A stretch of DNA of 10,466 bases. Origin: Pseudomonadota bacterium (GTDB lineage Bacteria; Pseudomonadota; Alphaproteobacteria; UBA8366; JADFVY01). Under the pieces are notes generated by a model. The model saw only the letters and a program-made list of their open reading frames with translations, was not told the DNA's origin and searched no databases. Below are positions 1 to 6,026 of the stretch, piece by piece (positions within the stretch are counted from its first letter, which is position 1; each line of letters starts with the position of its first letter). The DNA lies in assembly GCA_030671915.1 (NCBI GenBank), contig DAOVHN010000033.1, positions 1 through 10,466 of the forward strand, read 5' to 3'. The translations under genes and the position numbers were made by a program.

Positions 1-158
1 CTATCGACACCCAGCGTCGTGCGCAACGGCGCCAATTCATCGTCGCCCAGCCCCCAGCCATCGTCGGTCGCGACCCGAACCTCCGGCTCGAACCGCCCGG
101 TCGGGTTGCCAACCGCCCCGCGCCCCTTGCGCGCCCTGTCCGCCAGCGCATCATCCAT
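1..158 (-). CDS. PA0069-family radical SAM protein, N-terminal fragment
   Basis: The gene runs leftward and is cut by the window edge after 52 codons. The visible N-terminus has KGRGAVGNPTGRFEPE near residues 11-26, then TDDGWG, then PLRTT, which is the conserved opening of the PA0069 (Rv2578c-like) radical SAM family. In that family the CxxxCxxC motif binding the 4Fe-4S/SAM cluster comes just after this stretch, so it lies outside the window and cannot be checked. The biochemical role of the family is not established as far as I know. The ATG at 158 is chosen because no other standard start codon was found in this frame across the bases checked back to about 235. No clear Shine-Dalgarno precedes it. 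The gene diverges from the dapA-like gene across 285 bp. The family call is fairly sure; function is not. Confidence 0.78.
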   Translation of the reverse strand, partial: MDDALADRARKGRGAVGNPTGRFEPEVRVATDDGWGLGDDELAPLRTTLGVD

Positions 159-256
159 GCGCCCAGCATAGAGAACAATACCAGAACACTCAAGTCTGGC
201 TACGCGGCAGGGGACATTTGTGAAGCCCGTTGATAATGCCACTCGAAATATCCCAA

Positions 257-268
257 CATGCCGGCATG
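257..268. repeat. 12-bp perfect palindrome in intergenic region
   Basis: The bases CATGCCGGCATG form a perfect palindrome between the divergent radical SAM and dapA-like genes, about 100 bp upstream of the former and 175 bp upstream of the latter. A dimeric repressor could bind such a site, but no promoter boxes can be placed with confidence around it. A palindrome of this length can also arise by chance in GC-rich DNA. Confidence 0.4.
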
Positions 269-369
269 CTTCAGCTACGCAAAGCCGTCCTGAAATCCAA
301 ACCGTTCCTCATTCCGGGGATCGAGGGATTTCGTGTGCGTTGAGCGGATAGCACATTAAGAGATCGAAG

Positions 370-397
370 AACCCCGCCGGTTGGTCGGGGTTTTTTT
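370..397 (+). terminator. Rho-independent terminator upstream of the dapA-like gene
   Basis: AACCCCG (370-376) pairs perfectly with CGGGGTT (386-392), enclosing a 9-base loop, and seven T residues run from 391 to 397. The T-tract is on the plus strand; the reverse complement lacks one, so the signal works rightward. No plus-strand gene was found upstream of it in the window. It therefore ends either a small RNA or a truncated leader of the gene starting at 444. That makes it a possible attenuator rather than an ordinary gene terminator. Confidence 0.75.
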
Positions 398-402
398 ATG
401 AC

Positions 403-435
403 CTCCTCTCCTCCGGCGCCACAACGACAGAGGAG
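403..435 (+). promoter_or_regulatory. Possible hairpin masking the ribosome-binding site of the dapA-like gene
   Basis: CTCCTCT at 403-409 is the exact reverse complement of AGAGGAG at 429-435, which contains the Shine-Dalgarno for the TTG start at 444 (8 nt of spacing). The two could form a 7-bp stem with a 19-base loop in the mRNA and hide the ribosome-binding site. It lies directly after the terminator at 370-397, so the leader has two consecutive structures able to limit expression. The complementarity is seen; the regulatory role is inferred. Confidence 0.4.
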
Positions 436-443
436 AATGACAG

Positions 444-1385
444 TTGGAACAGCATACACAGCGCCTTGAGGGACTCTGGCTTCCGCTTATCACGCCGTTC
501 AAGGACGGTTGTCTGGATGAAATCTCGCTAAAGAGACTCGTCCGGCATTACGCCAGTGAGCCGGTCGACGGATTGATTCTGGCCGCAACCACCGGCGAAG
601 GGCTCACCCTCGATGAGTCCGAAACCGAGCAACTCACCGCCATCGTCGCCGCCGAACTGGACGGCGGGCCGGTGAGCTATCTCAGCTTGTCCGGCAGTGA
701 CACACGCAAGCTTATAAAGTCGCTGGAGCGTACCGGCGGCTGGCCGATCGATGGATATCTCGTCGCCTGCCCATATTACTCCCGGCCTTCGCAGGAGGGG
801 CTGTATCGCCATTTCGCAGCGCTCGCCGAGCATACGGACAAGCCAATCATCATCTACAACATCCCCTATCGTACCGGCGTCAACCTTGCCAACGACACGC
901 TGCTGCGCCTGGCCGAATTTCCCAATATCGTCGGTGTCAAAGACTGTTGTGTCGATCAGGCGCAATCCTTCGACCTGTTGCGCGGCCGACCGGAGGAATT
1001 CGCGGTGCTCACGGGCGAGGACGCGCTTTTTTACGGCGCGCTGACCCAAGGCGCCGATGGCGGTATCCTGGCGTCTGCGCATGTCGAGACGCAGGCCTTT
1101 GCGCAAATTCGCGACAGGCTGCGAGCCGGCGACTGGCAAGCGGCGCTGCCTTTGTGGGATGAACTGGTTGACGTGCCGCGGCTGCTTTTCGCCGAGCCTA
1201 GCCCGGCCCCAATCAAACACTGGCTGTGGCGCGCCGGACTGATCGACAGCCCCGAGGTTCGACTGCCGATGACCGGGGTCAGCAAGGGCCTTGCCGCGCG
1301 GATCGAGTCGGAAATGCAACGACGGGGCCGGATTGCCACGGACCCATCAGGAGAAAACACCGGCGCCTCAGAAGTTAGCTACTGA
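444..1385 (+). CDS. dapA: Dihydrodipicolinate synthase family protein (DapA-like)
   Basis: This 313-residue protein belongs to the class I aldolase-like DHDPS/NAL family, which in lysine and diaminopimelate synthesis condenses pyruvate with aspartate semialdehyde. Visible active-site elements are TTGEG (Thr49-Thr50), PYYSRPSQEG (Tyr111/Tyr112), YNIPYRTG (Tyr138 and Arg143, the arginine expected to bind aspartate semialdehyde) and GVKDCC (Lys166, the Schiff-base lysine). All catalytic residues known from E. coli DapA are therefore present, and the length is slightly above the usual 290-300. The start is TTG at 444: a TGA lies two codons upstream in frame, AGGAG at 431-435 is 8 nt away, and the conserved EGLWLPLITPF begins at residue 9. 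The sequence reads AATTGEGLTL and AEPSPAPIKHWL, unlike the usual alphaproteobacterial housekeeping DapA, and smpB is not next to it. It may thus be a paralogue with a related aldolase or lyase role. Confidence 0.85.
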   Translation: MEQHTQRLEGLWLPLITPFKDGCLDEISLKRLVRHYASEPVDGLILAATTGEGLTLDESETEQLTAIVAAELDGGPVSYLSLSGSDTRKLIKSLERTGGWPIDGYLVACPYYSRPSQEGLYRHFAALAEHTDKPIIIYNIPYRTGVNLANDTLLRLAEFPNIVGVKDCCVDQAQSFDLLRGRPEEFAVLTGEDALFYGALTQGADGGILASAHVETQAFAQIRDRLRAGDWQAALPLWDELVDVPRLLFAEPSPAPIKHWLWRAGLIDSPEVRLPMTGVSKGLAARIESEMQRRGRIATDPSGENTGASEVSY

Positions 1386-1403
1386 CCCTCGTGTAACCTG
1401 CGG

Positions 1404-1437
1404 AAAACCCTGGCGCATGGGGGTGAAGCAAGGTTTT
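1404..1437 (+). terminator. Weak possible terminator between convergent genes
   Basis: AAAACC (1404-1409) can pair with GGTTTT (1432-1437) around a 22-base loop, with one more T following. It lies in the 71-bp gap between the converging dapA-like and phosphotransferase genes, where a two-way terminator would be expected. The stem is short and the loop long, so the call is weak. Confidence 0.25.
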
Positions 1438-1456
1438 TCGGTTCCGGCGGTGCGCC

Positions 1457-2557
1457 TCAACCCGGCAACATCGCCGCCAATCCGCCGGGATCCCGCCACT
1501 CGGCGCGGATGCGCTCGACCGTGGCGGCGGTCAGATAGTCGCGGGTGCGGGCCTCGACATGAGCGACGAGGGCGGCATCGCGGTTTTCGGCCGACCAGTC
1601 CTCGGTCGCGGCGGCGGAATGCTTGGCCTCGACGCGCTGCTTGCGCGACTCGACCCGCCACTTCGCCGACCAAGTAGTGGAGCGCAGCCAGGTCATGCGG
1701 CGCAAGGGCATCAGCCAGGGCTGCAACTGCTGCGCCAATGCAGCCGGGACGGAGGCCAGATAGTGGCGGTAGAAATCGGCCACGTCGGCGGGTGCGATCT
1801 CGACGCCCGAGTCCACGTCCCAGGTGGTCGAGGTATAGAGCGTGCAATGGGCCAGATCGATGGCCGGCGCGCCGTAGAGCGCCTTTTCCAGATCGACGAT
1901 GAAGGCACGACCGTCGTCGCGAACCACGTAATTGCCGGGATGGGTGTCCGTGGCGACCAAGGTGACCGGCTGCGGCTTGCCGAAGCTTTCCCCGACGAAC
2001 AGGCGGGCCCACTCCACCTCTTCCTCGATCATGCGCCTTGCGTCCCGGTCTTCGCAGCCCTCTTCCAGGAAAACGGCCTGTTCCTCGATAAAATTCAAGG
2101 CGCCCGCCACCGGGTTGGCATGGTTGGCCAGCGGCGGGCGGTGCTCGGGGTCCGGGACGGGCAGGTTATGGACCGAGGCCAGGCACTCCGCCAGCGCCGG
2201 CAGGTCGGCGGGCAGTCGTGCCGGGCGGCCCTCGATATAATCGACGATCACGGCGCCCATGGGCAGGGCTTCGCTCGGTGGACACGCGCCATGGGGGCGC
2301 GGCGCATGGCCGCCCGCGGCGCAGCGTGCGAAACCGGCAAGCTGGTAGTCCAGGTTCTCGCGCGCGGCCAGGGCGAACTGGCTCTGGCGCGGCACCCGCA
2401 GCAGCGCGCCGGTATTGCGGATAATCACATGGTCATGCGCCAATCCTTTTTGCTTCATCGGTTCCAGCGCATCGCGCGGAACCATCTCGAAGCCGGGGCG
2501 CGCGATCAACGCGGCATGCAGGTTGTCGAGGTCTTCCGGGGTCATCGGTCCAGCCAT
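1457..2557 (-). CDS. APH/choline-kinase-like phosphotransferase family protein
   Basis: This 366-residue cytoplasmic protein resembles the aminoglycoside phosphotransferase/choline kinase fold, which transfers the gamma-phosphate of ATP to a small-molecule hydroxyl. The catalytic loop is VATDTHPGNY (Asp204, Asn209) and the metal-binding segment is FIVDLEKALYGAPAIDLAH (Asp222). These correspond to the HGDxHxxN and DxE motifs of the family, except that the usual HG before the catalytic Asp is replaced by Ala-Thr. The hinge-like VIVDYIEGRPARLP lies near residues 103-116. A basic stretch rich in Arg, Lys and Glu follows around residues 291-313. The ATG at 2557 is chosen over the longer TTG-start reading at 2671, whose extra residues look non-coding; the ATG at 2545 is also possible. 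None has a clear Shine-Dalgarno. It diverges from the glycosyltransferase gene by 140 bp. The substrate is unknown, and there is no specific sign of antibiotic resistance. Confidence 0.72.
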   Translation of the reverse strand: MAGPMTPEDLDNLHAALIARPGFEMVPRDALEPMKQKGLAHDHVIIRNTGALLRVPRQSQFALAARENLDYQLAGFARCAAGGHAPRPHGACPPSEALPMGAVIVDYIEGRPARLPADLPALAECLASVHNLPVPDPEHRPPLANHANPVAGALNFIEEQAVFLEEGCEDRDARRMIEEEVEWARLFVGESFGKPQPVTLVATDTHPGNYVVRDDGRAFIVDLEKALYGAPAIDLAHCTLYTSTTWDVDSGVEIAPADVADFYRHYLASVPAALAQQLQPWLMPLRRMTWLRSTTWSAKWRVESRKQRVEAKHSAAATEDWSAENRDAALVAHVEARTRDYLTAATVERIRAEWRDPGGLAAMLPG

Positions 2558-2697
2558 TGGAGAAGGGTAGCGAATAGATAGGGCCGCCAACATACCAAGG
2601 GCAAGTTTGGGAAGGTCAATTTTTGGTGGGCTGCGGGCGGGCTGCGGATTCCGCCTCTCTTGGGCTGGCAACTGTCATCGTGCTAAACAGCGGCGTC

Positions 2698-3387
2698 ATG
2701 GCCAATGTCAGTATCATCATCCCTACCCTGAACGCCGCCGCCGCGTTGCATCGCAGCCTGCCGCCGCTGGCGGAATTTGCCGTGCTGGATCTGATCCACG
2801 AGGTTATCGTCGCGGATGGCGGGTCGGTGGACGAGACGGCGGGGATTGCCGAAGCGGCCGGGGCGCGTTTCGTGCAGGCGGAAAAGGGGCGCGGCATGCA
2901 GCTTGCCGCCGGGGCTGAGGCGGCGCGCGGCGAGTGGCTGTTGTTCCTGCATGCCGATACCGTGCTGCAGCCAGGCTGGGACAAGGCCGTGCGGGACTTT
3001 ACCGGCGGCGAGGACAATTTGCGCCGCGCCGGTTATTTCCGTTTCGCGCTGGACGATGGCCGCTTGGCCGCGCGGCGGGTTCAGTGGCTGACCAATTTGC
3101 GGGCCCGTATTCTCGGCCTGCCATACGGCGACCAGGGGCTCTTGATTTCGCGCGGGTTCTACCGCCGGCTCGGTGGCTTCCGGCCGCTGGCGCTGATGGA
3201 GGATGTCGATCTCGTCCGCCGCATCGGTCACGGCCGGCTGCGAATGCTGGCGGCGACCGCCGTCACCTCCGCCGAACGCTACCGGCGCGACGGGTTCTGG
3301 CTCCGTCCAGTGCGCAACCAATTCTGTCTGTTGCTCTGGTTTCTCGGCGTGCCGCTCAAACGCATCATGCGGGTCTATTACCGGTGA
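2698..3387 (+). CDS. TIGR04283-family glycosyltransferase (arsenosugar-associated, GT2)
   Basis: This 229-residue protein is a family 2 (GT-A) glycosyltransferase of the subgroup first named transferase 2, rSAM/selenodomain-associated, and now linked to arsenosugar biosynthesis. It should transfer a sugar from a nucleotide-sugar donor. Landmarks in order are SIIIPTLN at residues 5-12, VIVADGGSVDE (donor-binding Asp40), RGEWLLFLHADT (metal-binding Asp87), YGDQGLLISR at 143-152 and MEDVDLVRR at 167-175 (acidic catalytic region). The C-terminal hydrophobic stretch FCLLLWFLGVPL may touch the membrane. The ATG at 2698 is chosen because the beta-strand SIIIP follows at once; a TTG at 2623 would add 25 residues without family support. 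No Shine-Dalgarno is evident. Its stop overlaps the next gene by four bases (GTGA), which implies co-translation. The acceptor is not shown by the sequence. Confidence 0.85.
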   Translation: MANVSIIIPTLNAAAALHRSLPPLAEFAVLDLIHEVIVADGGSVDETAGIAEAAGARFVQAEKGRGMQLAAGAEAARGEWLLFLHADTVLQPGWDKAVRDFTGGEDNLRRAGYFRFALDDGRLAARRVQWLTNLRARILGLPYGDQGLLISRGFYRRLGGFRPLALMEDVDLVRRIGHGRLRMLAATAVTSAERYRRDGFWLRPVRNQFCLLLWFLGVPLKRIMRVYYR

Positions 3388-3971
3388 AGGGCACGCTGAT
3401 CGTCTTCGCCCGCGCGCCCCGGCTGGGCGGGGTCAAGCGGCGGCTGGCCGCCGGGATCGGCCGGCGCGCGGCGCTACGCTTCCATCGCATCAATACCGAA
3501 TCGCTGATCCGTCGTCTGGGCCGCGACCGGCGCTGGCGGACCATGCTGGCGGTCACGCCGGAGGCCTGGCGCTGGCCCATGCATCCGCCGCGCATGACCC
3601 AGCAGGGCCATGATCTGGGCGCGCGCATGGCCAATGCGCTCGACGCCGCGCCGCCGGGCCCCGCCATCCTGGTCGGCAGCGACATTCCGGGCATAACGGC
3701 AGACAACATCGCCCGCGCCTTCCGGGCGCTCGGCGCGGCCGATGCGGTGTTCGGTCCGGCGCGCGACGGCGGCTATTGGCTGATCGGTGTGCGGGACAGG
3801 GGCCTGCTGCGCGGGCTGTTTCGAAATGTGCGCTGGTCAAGCGAACATGCGCTGGCCGACACGATCGCCAACCTGCCCGCCGACCGCCGCCATGCGCTGG
3901 TGGATATGCTGGAAGATGTCGACGGCGCGGAAAGCTGGCGCCGCTGGCGCGATCGGGTCATTCGCCCGTGA
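3384..3971 (+). CDS. TIGR04282-family (DUF2064) nucleotidyl/glycosyltransferase-like protein
   Basis: This 195-residue cytoplasmic protein matches the DUF2064 family, earlier called transferase 1, rSAM/selenodomain-associated and now annotated as arsenosugar-biosynthesis related. It has a GT-A-like fold resembling nucleotidyltransferases. Visible motifs are LIVFARAPRLGGVKRRLA at residues 5-22 (Lys18 in the phosphate-binding loop), ILVGSDIPGI at 95-104 and VFGPARDGGYWLIG at 122-135, then VRWSS and a C-terminal DMLEDVDGAE. The start is the GTG at 3384, sharing GTGA with the stop of the TIGR04283 gene. This adjacency and order are typical of the pair, so the two proteins likely act on one modification pathway. 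The last 14 bases overlap the end of the opposing TPR gene. The family call is firm, the exact reaction is not. Confidence 0.83.
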   Translation: MKGTLIVFARAPRLGGVKRRLAAGIGRRAALRFHRINTESLIRRLGRDRRWRTMLAVTPEAWRWPMHPPRMTQQGHDLGARMANALDAAPPGPAILVGSDIPGITADNIARAFRALGAADAVFGPARDGGYWLIGVRDRGLLRGLFRNVRWSSEHALADTIANLPADRRHALVDMLEDVDGAESWRRWRDRVIRP

Positions 3972-3993
3972 TGGCCTTGGCGCGCGCCTCCAG
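3958..3993. repeat. Copy A of a 36-bp direct repeat at TPR gene 3' ends
   Basis: The last 36 bases of the leftmost TPR gene match those of the middle TPR gene (5073-5108) at 33 positions by direct comparison. They encode the C-terminal LEARA(K/R)AITG segment. The nearby coding sequence is more diverged, which suggests a recent duplication or gene conversion, or strong selection on this tail. Confidence 0.7.
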
Positions 3994-4983
3994 CGCCGCC
4001 GCCTCGTCGGTGCGCCCGGTCTCGCTCAACAAAAAGGCCAGATTGTCGAGGCTGTTCGCGACTGACGGATGGTTGAGCCCGAATACGGCCTCGTTGATCG
4101 CCAGCGCCCGGCGATAGAACTGTTCGGCCTCTGGATAACGGCCCTGGAAATAGCGGAGGGCCCCGAGATTGTTGAGCCGTAGCGCCACATTCGGGTGGTC
4201 GTGGCCGAGTGCGGCTTCGTCGATCTCCAAGGCGCGCCGGTACAGCGGATCGGCGTCATCGTAGCGGCCCTCGATGCGGTAGATCATGCCGAGGTTGCTC
4301 AGGGTCGTCGCCAGTTCCGGATCCTTCACGCCCAGCGCCGCCTCCTGGATCTTGATGGCGCGCAGCAACAGCGGTTCGGCGTCGCGGTCCCGTTCCAGTC
4401 TGTTGTACAGCATCGCCAGATTGTTCAAATCGGTGGCGACGCCCGGATGGTCCGGCCCCAGCGTGCTTTCGTCGATCTTCAGCGCGCGCCGGTACAGCGG
4501 CTCTGCTTCCGCGTACCGTCCCTGCAATTTGTACAGCAAGCCCAGATTGCCCGTGACGGCCGCCACTTGAGGATTATCCGGCCCTAACGCGGCTTCGTAA
4601 ATCTTGATCGCGCGTTGGATGACAGGCTCCGCCTCGTCGTAGCGGGCCAGTTCGAGATAGACCAGTCCAAGGTTGTTCAAGGTCGTGGCGAGACGCTCGT
4701 CGTCCTCATCGAAGTCCTCTTCCGCCGCTTTCAGCGCCGCCAGAAAATGTTTTCCGGCCTTGCCATAGTCGGCCTGCCCAAAGGCCTTGCTCCCGGCCTG
4801 GATCTCGGACTTCCAATCATGCCACCAGGCCGTCGCCGCCCCGGGCCACAGGGCGAAGAGGACGAGCGCCAGGGCGATCCATCGCGTCGGCCCAAAGACC
4901 GTGGAGCGCCGACCGGCGGCCTTTGTCCCGGTCACACGATGTGACCGGACTCCGGCCACGTATTTCAATGCAGTCGTTTCCAT
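3958..4983 (-). CDS. Exported tetratricopeptide-repeat protein (TPR1)
   Basis: This 341-residue protein carries kinesin-light-chain-type TPRs (TPR_10/TPR_12 class), a fold that binds proteins. A hydrophobic segment WIALALVLFALWPGAATA near residues 35-52 looks like a signal peptide cleaved after ATA, placing the mature protein in the periplasm. Five very regular 42-residue repeats start near residues 98, 140, 182, 224 and 266, with a partial sixth from 308. Each carries NNLG..Y...GRY.EAEPLYRRALKI and then LG.DHP. The protein ends EAAALEARAKAITGE, close to the end of TPR2. The ATG at 4983 leaves an unusually long, basic N-terminal region of about 34 residues, so a later start (for example GTG codon 17) is possible. 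It lies 88 bp after the TPR2 gene and overlaps the opposing TIGR04282 gene end by 14 bp. The binding partner is unknown. Confidence 0.85.
   Translation of the reverse strand: METTALKYVAGVRSHRVTGTKAAGRRSTVFGPTRWIALALVLFALWPGAATAWWHDWKSEIQAGSKAFGQADYGKAGKHFLAALKAAEEDFDEDDERLATTLNNLGLVYLELARYDEAEPVIQRAIKIYEAALGPDNPQVAAVTGNLGLLYKLQGRYAEAEPLYRRALKIDESTLGPDHPGVATDLNNLAMLYNRLERDRDAEPLLLRAIKIQEAALGVKDPELATTLSNLGMIYRIEGRYDDADPLYRRALEIDEAALGHDHPNVALRLNNLGALRYFQGRYPEAEQFYRRALAINEAVFGLNHPSVANSLDNLAFLLSETGRTDEAAALEARAKAITGE
4928..4948. repeat. 21-bp perfect inverted repeat at the 5' end of TPR1
   Basis: CCGGTCACA (4928-4936) and TGTGACCGG (4940-4948) are perfect reverse complements around a 3-base spacer. 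The repeat covers codons 12-18 of TPR1 as annotated from 4983. Perfect 9-bp arms are typical of a dimeric transcription-factor site. If translation really begins downstream, this would lie in the promoter or leader. The TCACA/TGTGA halves are in the opposite order to a CRP site, so it is not a standard CRP box. Confidence 0.5.
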
Positions 4984-4993
4984 ATCGCACGTT

Positions 4994-5025
4994 ATTAGCC
5001 ACGGAAAGATTTCCGAATTGCTAAT
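4994..5025. promoter_or_regulatory. Nested inverted repeat just upstream of TPR1
   Basis: ATTAGC (4994-4999) pairs with GCTAAT (5020-5025). Inside it CGGAAA (5002-5007) pairs with TTTCCG (5010-5015) around a 2-base centre, with an asymmetric internal loop between the two helices. It lies 11 bases upstream of the TPR1 ATG in the 89-bp gap after TPR2. No T-tract follows on either strand, so it is not a standard terminator. An operator or an intercistronic RNA hairpin setting TPR1 expression apart from TPR2 fits better. Confidence 0.45.
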
Positions 5026-5072
5026 GCGCGATAGTCCGGGTGGAATTTTCCGGCGTGGCCGACGCGAAAAGG

Positions 5073-5108
5073 TCAGCCGCCCGTGATGGCCCTGGCGCGC
5101 GCCTCCAG
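5073..5108. repeat. Copy B of a 36-bp direct repeat at TPR gene 3' ends
   Basis: This stretch matches copy A (3958-3993) at 33 of 36 positions and encodes the last residues of TPR2, ending EARARAITGG. TPR3 retains only a diverged form of this tail (VEARAAGK). Confidence 0.7.
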
Positions 5109-6026
5109 TTTCGCTGCCTCGTCTTTTCGCCCTATCTTAACCAACAGCGACGCATAATCCCGCAGCACCTGGGCAAGGTCGGGGTCGTCGGGCCCCAGCG
5201 TCTTTTCGGCCCGCGCCAGCGCTTGCACAAACAGGGTTTCCGATTCGTCATGCCGGCCCTGGGCCTGGCGGATTTTCGCCAGATTGTTATAGCCCGACGC
5301 GATACCGGGATGGTCCGGGCCGAACAGCTCTTCGCGCATCGCGATCGCCTCGCGAAACAGCGCCTCGGCCTCCTCCAGCTTGCCCTGCTCGCGCAGCACC
5401 CAGGCCAGCATGTGGATGCTGTTCGCAACTTCCGCATCGGCGCCGGGCCGCGTCGCGCGCCGGAGGTACAGGCTCTCCCGGTAATGCGGCTCGGCCTCGC
5501 CCAGCCCGCCCAGCATCATCAGCGCGCCGGCCAGCCGGAAATGGCCGATCGCGATCTCCGGATTGTCTGGTTTGGAAAGCGCTCTGGTGATGGCCAACGC
5601 ATCGCTGAACGCCATGGCGGCCTCGGCGAACCGGCTCTGCTCGCGGATCGCCAGCCCCAGCAGCGACAGGGATTCGGCGACCGCCGGATGCATCCCGCCA
5701 TACAGCGTCAAGCGCTGTTCCAGCGCCAGCCCATGGAATTTTTCCGCTTCGGCGAAGGCGCCCAGCTCGTAGGCCAGCACGCCCATATTGCTGTTGCCCA
5801 CGGCTTTTCGGGGATCGTCTGCGGTGAAGGATTCCGACAGTTCCAGCGCTTGTCCGAAATGCCCTTCAGCCGCTGCAAGCTCACCCTTCCCGAACGCCGC
5901 CACGCCAGCCTGCGTTGCCATCTCCCAGGGGTCGGTTTGGGCCTGGGCATGCGACCAGACAGTCAGGCACAGCAGCAGAACTCCGGCTGTCCGGCACAAT
6001 GCCGGGCCGGGCCGGGCGAGAATCAT
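5073..6026 (-). CDS. Exported tetratricopeptide-repeat protein (TPR2)
   Basis: This 317-residue protein has a classical signal peptide: Arg5 and Arg12, a hydrophobic core AGVLLLCLTVW, and probable cleavage after AQA near residue 29. The LLLC stretch does not fit a lipobox. The mature part opens with WEMATQAGVAAFGKGEL, which resembles the same region of TPR1, followed by about five 42-residue TPR units from residue 74 to 283 and a partial sixth. The repeats nearest the C-terminus keep the FGPDHPG and LGPDDP linkers seen in TPR1, whereas earlier ones are more degenerate. It ends EAAKLEARARAITGG. Its ATG at 6026 overlaps the TPR3 stop as ATGA, which implies coupled translation. The partner is unknown; a periplasmic scaffold role is inferred. 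Confidence 0.85.
   Translation of the reverse strand: MILARPGPALCRTAGVLLLCLTVWSHAQAQTDPWEMATQAGVAAFGKGELAAAEGHFGQALELSESFTADDPRKAVGNSNMGVLAYELGAFAEAEKFHGLALEQRLTLYGGMHPAVAESLSLLGLAIREQSRFAEAAMAFSDALAITRALSKPDNPEIAIGHFRLAGALMMLGGLGEAEPHYRESLYLRRATRPGADAEVANSIHMLAWVLREQGKLEEAEALFREAIAMREELFGPDHPGIASGYNNLAKIRQAQGRHDESETLFVQALARAEKTLGPDDPDLAQVLRDYASLLVKIGRKDEAAKLEARARAITGG

Noticed and set aside
339..356. A lac-operator-like stretch (TTGAGCGGATAGCACA)
   Set aside because: It resembles only part of the E. coli operator and lacks the matching symmetric half. There is no LacI-family gene in the window.
181..370. Possible tRNA gene upstream of the terminator
   Set aside because: No GGTTCRANNCC-type T-arm or paired acceptor stem could be found on either strand.
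437..469. A ten-codon ATG reading frame overlapping the start of the dapA-like gene
   Set aside because: Its ATG is only one base from the AGGAG, too close for normal initiation, while the TTG at 444 has good spacing and leads into conserved sequence.
2589..2619. Possible minus-strand promoter for the phosphotransferase (TTGACC and TATGTT)
   Set aside because: The spacing is 19 nt and the -10 match is poor, so it cannot be told from chance.
4098..4690. Regular 126-base periodicity that could suggest a DNA repeat array
   Set aside because: It is the DNA reflection of the 42-residue TPR units in an intact coding frame, not a separate repeat element or CRISPR array.
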